Shown here one piece after another: positions 21,188 to 32,350 of a stretch of 64,000 nucleotides of DNA. A model generated the notes under the pieces. The model had not been told where the DNA came from and did no database searches. It saw nothing but the letters and a program-made list of their open reading frames with translations. The stretch is from Petunia secreta. Lineage: Eukaryota > Streptophyta > Magnoliopsida > Solanales > Solanaceae. Within the stretch, counting starts at the first letter, position 1. The number at the start of each line of letters is the position of its first letter. Both the position numbers and the translations under genes were made by a program. Location of the stretch: assembly GCA_029990175.1 (NCBI GenBank), contig JARKIP010000011.1:29238001-29302000 (forward strand), written 5' to 3'.

Positions 21188-24100
21188 GAAGATGATGAAA
21201 GAGTCTTCAGGCAAAGATAGTTGACGGAGTAGCCAATTTTATCACGACTGGTAGGCAAAAATGATTGAAGGGAAAATAGGAGTTTTGGGGTATTTTGGCT
21301 GAACCCCGGTCTCTGAGTTGCCTACATATCTCGGGTTTCACAAAAATCAGGCCGTGTGTAGTTCTAGAATCGCATGTTGCATGTGTGAGACGTTTATGGC
21401 GCACGATTTTGGATGTAAATACTAAACTTATCCAAGTATATAAAGTTTAGATTCATGTTTGCTTTGCCTTTTGGCGAGATAAATAAAGATCAAAGCAAAG
21501 GCACTAGTGAAGATGAGATAGCCTCAATAGATCGAGCATGGGAAAAGAGGCTTATAATCGCCCTAGTAATGAAAATATGGCGTGTTACACACCCATAAAA
21601 ATGAGTTTATATGTACATAGTTTCCACTTCGTCTCGATAAATGAGTAAAACTCGCCTCCAATATTGCCTTGAACGAACTGAGAAACATTGAGGATTGACC
21701 CACGATAGGTATGCATGATTCAAACAGATAGGCACGAAGTGGAAGGAGTACGAAGCTGGTACCCAATCGGCAAGGAAATATTAGGTAGATCATTGGTGCG
21801 AGTATGAGAATGTAGCTTTGAGCGTTTTGGAACTCGGCAAAATAGGTGGCTTGCAGATGTAGCAAAATGCATTGTCTGTAGGGTTAGGCTTTTGTTTTGT
21901 ATGTTTTTGAGGTTCTGTGGTTGCACAATTGGTAGTGATTTTGGGATCAGGTGTGAGCGCATGGTGCAGGGGTTTGTCGAGAGATCGGGGAGTTCCCTGT
22001 AGCAAAATCAGGATAAATGCACATAAAGATAAAGATAAAGTAAACTTCCCTATTAAACCGAGTGGTCCTTTGTCGTGTAGTTGTTCAGTCTGCTTTCAGG
22101 TGCTTATCGTTAAGGAATGCGTGCCTTTATTCTAGGGGATATCCATTTGCTTAGTGCTTCTCGTCACGGAATAATTGCTTCGTCGGGTCGAGCTGTCGTT
22201 GGACCATCTTGCCCGTGCGGTTCCAGATTGTATGTCCTGCCATAAAAGTGAGTTTTGCAAAATAGTATGTACGTAAATGCATAAAGAGACTTCCCTGTTG
22301 GCTGGATAGTTGTCTTGTCTTATGCTTGCTTGATTGATGTTGCTTGATCGATGCTTCATCCAAGTATTTTTCCAATGCTATGTCCACCGATGTGGACCTT
22401 GCTCTGCTACAAATTGTTGTCATGTTCACCACTGCGAACCCTATATATCTGTCGATGCAGATTCTGCGCCTCTTCAAAATGATGTCATGTCTACCGATGC
22501 GGACCCTATATATCCACCGACATGGATTCTATGCCTGTCATTCCCACCGACGCGGACCCTATATATCCACCGACATGGATTCTATGCCTGTCATGCCCAC
22601 CGGCGCGGACCTTATATCCACCGACATGGATTCTATGCTTGTCATGTCCACTGATGCGGACCCTATATATCTATCGACATGGATTCTACGTCTCTCAAAT
22701 TGATGTCTTGTCCACCGATGCGGACCTTATATATCCACCGACATGGATTCTATGTCTGTCATGCCCACTGATGCAGACCCTATATATCCACCGACATGGA
22801 TTCTGTGCATGTCATGCCCACCGACACAGACCCTATATATCCACCGACATGGATTCTATGCTTGTCATGTCCACCGATGCGGACCCTATATATCCACCGA
22901 CATAGATTTTATGTCTCTCAAATTGATGTATATTGCTTCGCAGGAGTTGTTAGGTATACTCGGTACCTGTGTAAACCTGCGATCAAAGAAAATTTGTGAG
23001 TTTTTAAGGGAGGTCGCCTTGTGCATTTGTTGTGTTGCACTCTGCTGCTATGTCTTGTATAATTGTCCCCTTGTCATGATGTTTCTTCATCGGGCTGTCT
23101 ACCCTGCCAACACAAAAGTAAAGCACAATAAAGAAAAATTGAATGCTTCTCATCGGGAGATGTTTGCCTGTTACGTCGGGCTGTGTATCCTGCAAACAAA
23201 AGTAAAGTAAAGTGCAACAAATAGAATGCTATTGTTACTTCATGCAATGTGGTAAGAAGGCTATTGTGTTGCTCTTATAATGTTTTTCTTCAAAATTTTG
23301 AGGGGATCTCAAAAATTTCTGCCCCAGCGTCAAGCTTTGTACCTTTTGGAAATTTTGAGGGGATCCTAAAAAATTCTACCCCAGTTTATTGTTCATGACA
23401 GATCACCGAGAGACGGTGGTTGTATAGTACTGAGCACATATGTATTGGCTAGAATCTGCATTCGTCCTTTAGTGTAACGATTGGGTATATCGATGATTAT
23501 GAGTATGTGGATATTTGCATACTCAGTCTGAAGTTCGGTAATTGGATTTTGCTGGATTTGGATATTGCCCAAAATTGTATTTGTCTTAGGTTGTGATGGG
23601 GTGTCTTCATCTTTTGTGCTTTCGAAAGTCACGGAGCCAATTTTGATGGATCGGTTTGTGCAAAAAGTGTTTTTGTGGTTTGGGAGTTGCAATTTCCCTT
23701 TGTTGATTTTTGTTGTACCACTGTTTTGCTTTCGGTCAATCAAACTCTGAATTTTGTATTTCAGTGCTGGATGTCTTGTGGTGTCATGGTATTGAAGGTA
23801 TATGTGACGAGTGTAGATCTTGTTGCAATCGAATTGAGAAATGGGTATCTAGGGGGTAGTTTGTTTGCTTTGTACAATATCTTTTGATTGGGCTAAGGAG
23901 CAAAGGTGCGAGGTCTTGTATGTTGAGCCCACTAAGATTGTCGTTGAAAGTCTTAAAAGAGGGGAGGTTGTTTATTGTGTAAGTCGGGTGCAGTGTGAGG
24001 TTGTTATAGTGATCTGATTTCTTTGTTGTGACTTTCGTGTAAATTGTATGGGAATGGAATTTTCTGAATGCTCTTGGTGTCATATACTTTGTTGCAGAGG

Positions 24101-25100
24101 AAGGTGTTTTTAGCTTGACTTTCCATTTCGGCTTTCTAAATACAAATTCTTGACCAACTTCGATGTTCAAGTACGAAGCAACTGTAACAAAGTGGTGAAA
24201 TGCACAAAACCCGTGTGGGCACATTAGCAAAGACTTGAATAAAAAATGACACGTAAGCTTAAGAAAATGCCTAGACCGTGGATGATGGATTACTGTTTGA
24301 ATTCGGAGGTTGTGATAGAATGCACAGGTATCACAAGAGATTGCCTAAGTGCTTTATGCAGCAGTTAAGTCAACGATTTTGATCAAACGACCGACGCTTG
24401 TATAAGCAGGAGGTGAGGAGTTGGATGTCAATGCAAAGTGGTAAAGATGTTGTGCAAGGAACAGATTGTGTTGTGCGACAGAAAATATCTTTTGCCTTGG
24501 TATTTGACTCGACCCAACCTTTGGATAATAGGTTTTGAATTGGGTAGTGAGTTAAAGATAGTTTGGACATGTGAAAGATTTTAGATATCAAAATTTGGGT
24601 GCAGAGTAGGGAGATGAGATGCCTTCCCAGGGAGGAGATGGCATTTGGAGAAAAGATTCCTTTAGAGACCTAGAGCAACAGACAAATTCAATACAATGCA
24701 CACATATCAAATATGAAATGCATCCTACAGTGCAAAAGACCGCTTCATGCACGATGATTTTGAGAAGCACTTTTTGCCACACGCATCATTTTGTTTACTA
24801 ACAAATGTGAAGCCTAAGGAGGATATTGCATTTATTTGGACTTATTGCATTGGCTCATATTGAAACAAGGTAAGAGAAGGAAAAGACGAAATACTGTTAG
24901 GAGATTAGATCATAACTAGGCGAATATCTTTCATGCTGATCCATTCCCAGAAGATTCTAACTGAGGGATTTCAGCAACCATGTCAAATGTTCTATTGGCC
25001 GTGATCTTTTGGAAAAGGAAAGGGAGAAGAAAAATGCATAAGATTCACTTTATTGCGAGCAAAACGATCAATGTGTGACAGAGAATAAGAAGAGATGTGT
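21188..25100. other. non-coding interior of the Tat/Ogre-like element
   Basis: Apart from the 53-bp array, this part has no recognisable protein motif on either strand. A two-copy repeat around 23284-23385 has AATTTTGAGGGGATC words followed by TCTRCCCCAG. Several short minus-strand frames (for example 23393-23743 and 23784-24230) have no known motif and are not called. Confidence 0.55.
22440..22935. repeat. 53-bp tandem repeat with four-unit higher-order structure
   Basis: Eight units share the core CGATGCGGACCCTATATATC followed by CACCGACATGGATTCTATG. Six units are about 53 bp. The fourth and eighth are extended to about 64 bp by CTCTCAAATTGATGT, giving a higher-order repeat of four units, about 220 bp, present twice. 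The array lies in the half of the Tat/Ogre-like element nearest its 3' LTR. Tandem repeats in the 3' untranslated region of such elements are known as a source of satellites. Long open frames here are a by-product of the repeat. Confidence 0.92.
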
Positions 25101-25120
25101 CGTTGCGGGTTGAGAACCCT

Positions 25121-26665
25121 TTAGACGGAAATTGCTAATGGACTTTTGTCATGCCAAGGATGCTTAAAGGATAAACGTGTGTTATGTGTCATCTCATCTA
25201 TCAAGCGGTCATTTCTGCTTCGAAATGGGCTTTTAATGCCTCTTCGGTTACCATTCGTACCTTTGAATGACATAAAATACAGAATAATTTTAATTGTCTA
25301 TGAACAAACAATCATTTCTGATTCAATTTGGGCTTTTGACGCCTCTTAGGTAACCTTTGTGCCTTTGAATAGCACTGAATGCAGAACAATGCCAATGAAT
25401 GGTCCACATTTCGTACGTTCAACCCTATAAGCAAATGCAAATAAATCATGTTCAACGCTCCTTGGGGTCAAAAACCCGTTCAGATTATTTGAAACAAGTT
25501 GGCCTATTGGACTTGAGAACAACTCGGCTAATGATATGTCATGATGCATGATCCGTAACGCTGTTACTAAGGAATGGAGTTAGCTAGACCGGATTTTATT
25601 ATCCTCCCAAGCGAACGGCTCGGGAGCGGGAACGTCTCGGACCAAATGGATTCCAAGTTATTCCCCCTAACAGAATTTTTTATGTGAGAGAAGGGGGTGG
25701 TCGTAACCACTGTGTTTTCAACGCACGATTTAGAAAGTCGCCAGGAGTGGCGGAAGGTATGCGTGCACAAGTTAAAAATGTATGAGTTTTGAAAGAAATT
25801 CACAAGTCAACCTTGGGAGTGAGAGTAAATATAACACATGAAACAACAAGTCAGTGTTGAGATAATAATTTTCAAATACAAAGCATATCACATAACATGC
25901 ATGATAGGCGTCATATGATGACGCTTTTGGACGAAGTTGGCTAATGGACTTTAACACGCCAAAGATGTTAAGCCTTTCTAAGTTTGAGTATGATATTTAA
26001 AATTGAATGTGTATCATGTGTAATTTCCATTTGTTCTCATAATCTAAAAATAATTTTATAAAATGATTGATTTTGTTGTATAAATATAGAAATAAAATTT
26101 TTTACAGGTAAATAGAAATAAATAATTGATTTCTATAATGATTTCTATTTATAGAAATAAAGAATTAATTTTGTTAGAAAAATCAATTTAAAGTATATAT
26201 TTTCTTTGATTTTTCAAATTTTGTGACTTGTGACATCCTCTGACAAAAATAAATAATTGGATGATCCATACTTTTGAGAACCAATGGTCTACATTAGACA
26301 CGTTCAACTTTAAATGGATGCACACATAACTTATTTAAACGTCCATTAGAGTCGAAAATCCGTTCGGTTCATTCAAATATGGTGAACTAGTAGACTTAGA
26401 CATGAATCGAAGTCAAAATTTTCCTAAACATGACATGATGCGTGGTTCCTAGACAAGAGTCTCCACTAAGAGTTGGGTAATCTATATGAGGACATGGTTC
26501 CCCTAGGCGGACAACCAAGGGGTGGGAACGTTAAGAATTGTTGGTTGTACCACGGACCAACTAGATTCTCACCGTTCCTCCTAAAGGTTTTTTTGAGAGT
26601 GAAACGGCTGTGAGATCCACGTAACCATTTATGGTGTGTGCAAGTGAAAACTTTCCAAGAGTAGA
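25121..26665. repeat. diverged duplication in the 5' leader of the Tat/Ogre-like element
   Basis: Segments of about 650-730 bp at 25121-25770 and 25930-26665 are related along their length. Shared words, in order, include GCTAATGGACTTT...GCCAA, ACGTTCAAC, CCGTTC, GGTGGGAACG or GAGCGGGAACG, GACCAA, and GTGAGA/GTAACCA near the end. A smaller nested duplication of about 105 bp lies at 25208-25312 and 25313-25390 (TCATTTCTG...GGGCTTTT...GCCTCTT). Both point to repeated segmental duplication of leader sequence. Confidence 0.65.
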
Positions 26666-26868
26666 GGAAGTGCGTGACAAAAACAATAATAAAGAAAATA
26701 TAACGAAACAATTAAAGAATAAAACACCAAAATTTGAAAACTCCAAAAATAAACCTTAATCCTGCAAAAAAGGAAAGGAAGAAAAGTTAGTATGAAAATA
26801 AATGACAAGAAAATAAAGCAAATTAAAAATTCCAATTTAAAGTCCACTATGCTTTGAACGTTGATTAT

Positions 26869-26884
26869 CCCAGCGGAGTCGCCA
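26869..26884 (-). other. primer binding site (tRNA-Arg) of the Tat/Ogre-like element
   Basis: CCCAGCGGAGTCGCCA on the plus strand equals the 3' end of plant tRNA-Arg with its CCA tail (compared from memory). Three bases separate it from the 5' LTR at 26888. This fixes the orientation as minus. Confidence 0.85.
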
Positions 26885-26887
26885 TTC

Positions 26888-27686
26888 TGTCGCATCCTAC
26901 TTTACCAAGTAAAGTAGGTGGTTTTCGACTTGGGGTAACTCGTTTGGAGTTAGAGTTTTGGAGTCGCCACCTAATAAATTTCCTAGGCGTATTAAGTCAC
27001 CTATTAATTTCTAATTCCATTTAAAGAATTAACTCCGGGTTGGTCTACTAGTCAGAGATTCGGGAGTGATTTTAGGTAGTTGAGGGATTTGATATTAATT
27101 GAGAGATTGAGGGAGTGATAGGTGGGAAGGAAAATCATTTTGAAAATTTGTTTAAAATAAAATAGGAGGAAAAAAAAATGAAAAAGGTATAGTGCAATTG
27201 ATGAACATATCTAGACGAGCACTCGTCTAGATTCAAAATAAAAAGATTCGAATCTCAAATAATTGTGAAAAATTATGAATAAAATAGGACTCGGATATTC
27301 TAATTGGACTAAGATTCAACTAAAGGTGCTGAAATAAAAATAAAATATAGGTATATGTATATGTATTGTATAAATGGGATGAACAAATAATGAATAACAC
27401 ACATAACAAGCAATTGGAATGTAAGTTAAATTAATTAAGTATAAATAGCCATAAATAATTACTAAATACTACAAATGCACTAAAATTGCACAAATAACCA
27501 CATTTTTACAAATAGTCTAATGATGTAAAATTACATAATATAGCCACATTTAAGTATATAATACATAAGTAGGGGATAACGCACGTAAATGCATGCTTTC
27601 TAATGCATATTATGACAATAGCCAAATTGTACCTTTAAGTTAAATTATAACCGATTTTAGAAAACGGACAAAATTGGGTGTCAACA
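26888..27686 (-). repeat. 5' LTR of the Tat/Ogre-like element
   Basis: A 799-bp copy, clearly related to 20363-21170 along its whole length but with scattered substitutions and small indels, so the insertion is not recent. AAGTT follows at 27687-27691. Confidence 0.92.
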
Positions 27687-27869
27687 AAGTTATTAAAAGG
27701 AATGACATGTCAAGTAACAACACCACCACCACCACAAGTACATGCAAATTCTTTGTGAATGAAGTTGACCATAACATGGTGTTGCATCAAAAGGAAGGGC
27801 ACTTGTTGATTATAAATATTTTTCAAAATAAAACGTGATTGGAAAGTTAATATTTTCAATAAATTGAAC

Positions 27870-28260
27870 TTTTGGCAATATCCAAGACTTTAGACTCATA
27901 CAGATAACCAATTCAATTTAACTTGACACAAAATTTTGGCAAAAGGTAAGATTTCCTACCAAAACTTATTTATCGACTTTAATAGTAGAAATAATTAACT
28001 TGTCTTGAAGTCTTGCCATTGGCAATAGTATTGATGACTAAATTTCCACCAAGTCTTGGAAAAACCACTACCAGTACAACCCTCCACGAATTATTTATCA
28101 ATTTTAAATTACTTATATAATATTAGACTTGGAATTAATTAATTAGAATTCAAGTCTTGGCCATTGGCAAGACTTTTCATCTAATCCCTTTACCCCCACA
28201 ACAACTAAAATGCCTTGAAGTCTTGCAATTGCTAACAGTTCCACCTCATCCTATTCAAAA
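27870..28260. repeat. scattered TTGGCAATGCCAAG-type hairpin words in MULE-A
   Basis: Words such as TTGGCAATATCCAAGACTTT, TCTTGCCATTGGCAATAG and TCTTGGCCATTGGCAAGA recur at wide spacing. They look like dispersed copies of the stem-loop that forms the dense arrays at both ends of the element. Confidence 0.6.
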
Positions 28261-28360
28261 CAACTCCAGTCTTTAAAATAACAAATATATCAAACACCCA
28301 AATGTAATTGTTTACATAAACAAAACAAACACAGTAAATATGAAACACACATAATTAAAA

Positions 28361-29029
28361 CTACTCATCGACTTTCTCAAACTCTTTTGCAGTACTAAAA
28401 GTCTTATTTGGACTACTATACGGATCATCTTGCGACGGAGGTAACAAACAAAAATTTGGAAATTCATCGCCCGCATCACATTTTTGCCTCTTCTTGCTAC
28501 CTTCATCAGAAGATCTTGGCTGACTTAGAAAATTATTCACTACATCTAAATGTACATGATCATGATTAGAAGATTCAATATCCATTACCTGCAACATTTA
28601 AAAAAACAACAATGACACACATAATAACAAAACAATGAAACAATAAATAAAGACCATATTTAAATATACTTTATAAATTTAGATCACCCAACTCCATAAA
28701 TTTGCCGAAAACTCCACCTTTCAACAACGTCAACTGCTGCTCTGTCAAAAATTCACTAACCAAACTACTATACTTCACATTACTACTCCAAGAACATTCG
28801 GCATCAAACCAATGCTCAAACATAAAAATTTCATCTCCTTCCTATGGGAATAAAAAATAAAATATGCATATTCAACGGACAAAATTGTAAAAATAGTATG
28901 ATAACAAAACAAAAAGTAAAGACAAGAAAACATACATTACGATGTGTCATCATGAACTCACGGTTAATATGCAGAAAAATTCCTTTGTCATTACCATAAT
29001 TCAAAGTAAATGGTCCAAAAGCAAAGACA
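28361..29029 (-). pseudogene. gene remnant in MULE-A, possibly Ulp1-like/DUF1985
   Basis: On minus, three exon-like pieces follow consistent splice signals: VFAFGPFTLNYGNDKGIFLH (29029-28935, after TATTTCAG, before GTATGT), EGDEIFMFEHWFDAE...FGKFMEL (28841-28671, after CCCATAG), and MDIESSNHDHVHLDVV onward to a stop at 28361 (after TGTTGCAG). The segment EFLTEQQLTLLKGGVFGKFM resembles the DUF1985 region of Ulp1-like proteins carried by some plant MULEs (Kaonashi type). That resemblance is from memory and rests on a short stretch, so function is uncertain. No Ulp1 protease triad is seen. Confidence 0.4.
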
Positions 29030-29084
29030 ACTGAAATACAACAACAACTATAGAATGCATGAATGATAAAAAGAGAAATCTAGA

Positions 29085-29540
29085 GGAAAAAGTCTCTACA
29101 AGTATTGCCAATAGCCAACACTTTAAACACTAGTAAAAGGGGCAACTTGTACAAATAGTCTTTGCAAGTATTGGTAATTGCCAAGACTTTTACCTCTACT
29201 GCAGTGAAAAACTTGCAGAGGAGTCTCTACAACTATTGGCAATAATAGGGACTTTAAGTTCTGCTGCAAGGAGAACCTTACAATGAAAATCTCTAAAAGT
29301 ATTGGCAATTGCCAAGACTTCTACCTCTATTGCAATGAACAAGTTGCAGACAAAGTCTATGCAACTCCTGGCAATAGTCAAGACTCTAAGTTCTGGTGGA
29401 GGCGGCAACTTACACGGAACATCTCTACAAGTATTGGCAATAACCAAGACTTTAAACTTTACTGCAATAAGCAACTTGCAGAGAAAGTCTACAACTTTTG
29501 GCCATGGCCAAGACTTTAAGCTCTATGCAATGAACAACAG
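29085..29540 (+). repeat. right hairpin-word array of MULE-A
   Basis: The array has the same building blocks as 19085-19935, in the same orientation: AGTATTGGCAATTGCCAAGA, TCTGCTGCAA or TATTGCAATG, and AACTTGCAGA...GTCT. Copies are more diverged than in the left array. Confidence 0.82.
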
Positions 29541-30031
29541 GAATATCTAATAGCCATAGACAATAAAAACCTTCAATCACCGGAATCAAACAAACACAAG
29601 CAAAAAAAAAAAAAAAATCCACAGGAACCTCAAACTTAATTCAACGATTATAGATCGAAATGGAAAAACCTAACAGATAAATATGTAAACAATAAGTATA
29701 AAAAAGATTATAGGAAAAAATAAATGCAGATAAATGATTACGCGAAATAAAAATTACAATATAAAGAAAAAATAATAGAACAAACATATGAAAAAGAGAG
29801 AAGAACAAACCCTAAATCTCCAGCACACAAAGAAGAAAGAAGGAGGCCAGGAACAGGGAAAGAGAGAAAGAAACGTGTTTAGTGTGAATTAGGTTTAGTC
29901 TGGGGCAAAAAAGTCCTTTTACATATGGGTGGATGACGTGGAGGGCATTTACTTAAACATTTGAAAGTAAGGGAAATTTACTAAGACCAGGTCTTAACAA
30001 GGGCACACCGTGAAATTTTATGAAGAAACTC

Positions 30032-30681
30032 TGGGGGATTGCATATATAGACCATATTTACTGTCCCTTTACAGTTCACCTTTTGTAGAGTTTAGATGCT
30101 CAGCTTCAAACTATTGGTGTTGAAGTTCAAGCGAGATTAAGCTAACTTAAGGCTTTTTTGGTCTAAAATTCAAATCTACTATTCCTTTTTTTTCTCGACA
30201 TCAAACTATTGATTTGGATTGAGCACAACTAACACTTTTAGCCTGAATTTAACTTATTTTCAAATCAAAAATTTAAGTTGAGTAAATTTTAAACCATGAG
30301 CTGAAGTTGAAACTTCAACCCCGATGGTTTGAGAGTGTGTGGCTATACACATACTTTAAAAAAAATGGCAAAAAACTCGATGGAGCGGGTAAAATCCGCC
30401 CAACGAAATTCTTAGTGATGCTACTCTAACATTTTTAGCCCCTTCAGAAAACTCATTGATCTTTAGCTTCAATTACTTGACTTCAGTGCAAAATTACCTA
30501 GTAGATTCTGGCGATCGTCATAAATTTTTGACCTAAAGTCTAATGCGTATCTGCAATTCTTTAGAATTTAAGGAATTTCTTATCGGGGTTATAAGTGTTA
30601 GGGAGACACTAAAAGTTTCGATTGAGCAAGAATTCATGATCGATCCAGTTAAGCCCAGCAGCATACCGTAGTTATAGTTTG
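30032..30681. other. spacer between MULE-A and MULE-B
   Basis: About 650 bp with no recognised gene. The strand near 30060-30380 contains several CTTCAA/TTGAAG-type words but no clear repeat. Confidence 0.5.
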
Positions 30682-30994
30682 TTGGATTTTGTCGGCTGAA
30701 TTGCAAATATATGACACGGGAAGCAATGCTTTCCCAAAATTCCCTCAATAACAGCGGTTTAGCAAAATTATCCTCCATTAGTTTAATGAAACTTAATCCG
30801 GACGAAAATACCCCTCACAACTAATAAAAAGACCCACACTATCCTCCCCTTCCTTTTCTCCATTCAAACAATCTCTAAACCCTAAAAACCTACAACTTTT
30901 ACAAATTCCTCCAGTGAAACGAAGATTCAAGGTTAGATTCCTTCAAATTTCTACTCTCTTACATTCATTTGGATAACCTTGTAGAAAATCTATG

Positions 30995-31440
30995 AAAATG
31001 GGTATCTTACACAGACTTCTTGGCAATGGGCATCTCGCACAGACTTCTTGGCAATTGTGAAAACTTTAAGCCCTGTTGCAATGGGCAACTTGTCTCTGCA
31101 AGTCTTGAATATGCAAAGAGTTTAAGCTCTGGTGCAATGGCACCTTACACAGACTTCCCTGGCAATTGCCAAGACTTCAAGCTTGTGGCCAACTTGTAAA
31201 AGAAAGCCTCTGCATGCCAAGACTTCAAGCTTTATTGTAGTGGCCAACTTGCAAAAGAAAGCCTCTGCAAGTCTTGGCTATTGCCAAGAATTCAAGCTCT
31301 GGTGCAATGGGCACCTTGCACAGACTTCTTGGCAATTGCCAAGACTTCAAGCCTTGTTGCATTGGGTAATTTGCGATAAAGTCTCCGCAACTCTTGGTTA
31401 TTGCCAAGAGTTCAAGCTCTAGTGCAATGGGCGCATTAAC
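30995..31440 (+). repeat. left hairpin-word array of MULE-B
   Basis: The blocks are those of MULE-A: TCTTGGCAATTGCCAAGA at 31327-31344 is a perfect 18-bp palindrome, and GTTGC-AATGG-GCAAC (31075-31089) replaces the GGTGC-AATGG-GCACC stem. AACTTGCAAAAGAAAGCCTC followed by TGCAAGTC is the third stem. Confidence 0.87.
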
Positions 31441-31589
31441 TAGGAAATTAAAGTGGAATCTAACACAAGAAAAATAAAAACAAGATTAAATAAAAGTTAC
31501 GAACATCATCATTAAGGGTCAACTTATCACTGGACAAATCAAGAAAGTAACTTCTTTTATCAATGGTACACCACCCAAGTAATGTTAAC

Positions 31590-31890
31590 AAATTCTCTGC
31601 AACTTTTGGAAATAGCCAATACTTTAAGGTCGGGTGGAAGGAGGTAACTTGTAGGGGGAAGTTTCTGAAAGTATTGGCACTTGCCAATTTACGATCTGGT
31701 GCAATAGACAACCTGCAGACAAAGTCTCTGCAAGTATTGGCAATAGCCAAGACTTTAAGATCTATGCGATAGGCAACTTGCAGAGAAATTCTCTTCAAGT
31801 CTTGGCAATAGCCAAGACTTTAATCTCTTTGCAATAGAGGCTACAGTCTCTGCATTAAAGACAATAGACAAGACTTTAAGCTATGTGAAA
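31590..31890 (+). repeat. right hairpin-word array of MULE-B
   Basis: TATTGGCAATAGCCAAGACT, GGTGCAATAG and AACTTGCAGAGAAATTCTCT words recur in direct orientation relative to the left array. Degeneration is higher. Confidence 0.8.
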
Positions 31891-32059
31891 TGAGAAACAA
31901 CAATATCTAATTTCTATTGTCAATAAGAATCTTAAAATCATCTTAATCAAGCATAAGAAGTAAAAAATATTCACTGGAACATCAAATTTAATTCAACGAT
32001 CATCAATCAAAATGAAAAAACTTATAGATAAGTGTATAGATAATAATTACCAAAAAAAA

Positions 32060-32350
32060 ATGACCTTAGCCACTCTTGCGGCCTCTGCCTGAGAAAGGTC
32101 TGTAGTGTAGCCAGCCTCCACGTCTAGCCTCAATTTCAATTCTTTTTCTTACTCCCTCTTCTCCGCCTCTAACCGAAAACTTCCTTAGTGGGAGAGCTCA
32201 ATTTCTTAGTAGTTTGCAAGTAGCTTAGCATGGGTGATTTTAAGGACTTTAAAATTTTGGAAGAAAGTGCTTCCACAAGTCACCAATGTATCAGAATCTC
32301 CTGCTCAAGCTCTCAGAATCTTTCTACCACCTGGATGGACATCGGAGTAA
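32060..32350. other. GC-richer non-repeat segment in MULE-B
   Basis: Between the right array and the right end, the sequence lacks the hairpin words and looks more gene-like. On minus it contains VHPGGRKILRA, which recalls an HPGG heme-binding motif, but stops follow at once and the resemblance is too short to name a gene. It may be captured sequence. Confidence 0.3.

Larger units (their letters stand above)
20363..27686 (-). mobile_element. Tat/Ogre-like Ty3/gypsy element without recognisable gag-pol
   Basis: Two 0.8-kb direct repeats bound the element, and AAGTT occurs at 20358-20362 and 27687-27691, a perfect 5-bp target duplication. On minus the LTR starts TGTTGACACCCAATTTTGTC. Three bases inside the right LTR, the plus strand has CCCAGCGGAGTCGCCA, the 3' end of tRNA-Arg including CCA. 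A tRNA-Arg primer is the known habit of Ogre/Tat elements. A purine-rich tract borders the left LTR. The 5.7-kb interior shows no gag, protease, reverse transcriptase or integrase motif that I can find, only tandem repeats and duplicated segments. It behaves like a large retrotransposon derivative (LARD) dependent on others. Confidence 0.88.
20063..27838 (+). pseudogene. MURA-type MULE transposase N-terminal domain, interrupted
   Basis: The frame starts at ATG 20063, just after an acceptor-like TGTGCAG, and reads MGTHCIYIAYNGKWDANSRY, ILVKDDITYQTFEKEICNAL and later KKSRFIVEV. This is the PB1-like N-terminal region typical of plant MULE transposases (memory of the family). At 20362 the frame is cut by the Tat/Ogre-like element. 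On the far side the same frame resumes at 27692 and runs to a stop at 27836-27838. The total is about 149 codons, far shorter than a functional MURA of 600-800 residues. The DDE catalytic region is missing, so it cannot move the element itself. Coordinates include the insertion. Confidence 0.72.
18609..30022 (+). mobile_element. MULE-A: Mutator-like element split by a retrotransposon
   Basis: AAGAAACTC occurs at 18600-18608 and 30023-30031, a perfect 9-bp target duplication, the usual length for Mutator elements. The left end (GCTGAATTGCAGAAATATGC) is related to the reverse complement of the right end (CATAAAATTTCACGGTGTGC), and similarity continues about 130 bp inward with AAATGCCCT and CCCTCCA words. 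Both ends are closely related to those of MULE-B. Inside are two hairpin-word arrays near the ends, a MURA N-terminal frame and a minus-strand gene remnant. A 7.3-kb retrotransposon occupies the middle, so the element proper is about 4.1 kb. No transposase catalytic domain is present, so it is non-autonomous. Confidence 0.85.

Noticed and set aside
22334..22905. Long overlapping open frames on the plus strand (MDSMPVIPTDADPIYPP-type peptides)
   Set aside because: They come from the 53-bp tandem repeat, which happens to be open in several frames; the peptide repeats exactly with the DNA unit.
26869..26884. A tRNA-Arg gene fragment
   Set aside because: Only the 16-base 3' end is present, next to an LTR; this is the primer binding site.
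32290..32350. Cytochrome b5-like captured exon (HPGG motif on minus)
   Set aside because: Only about 11 residues resemble the motif, a stop follows directly, and no flanking heme-domain residues could be aligned.
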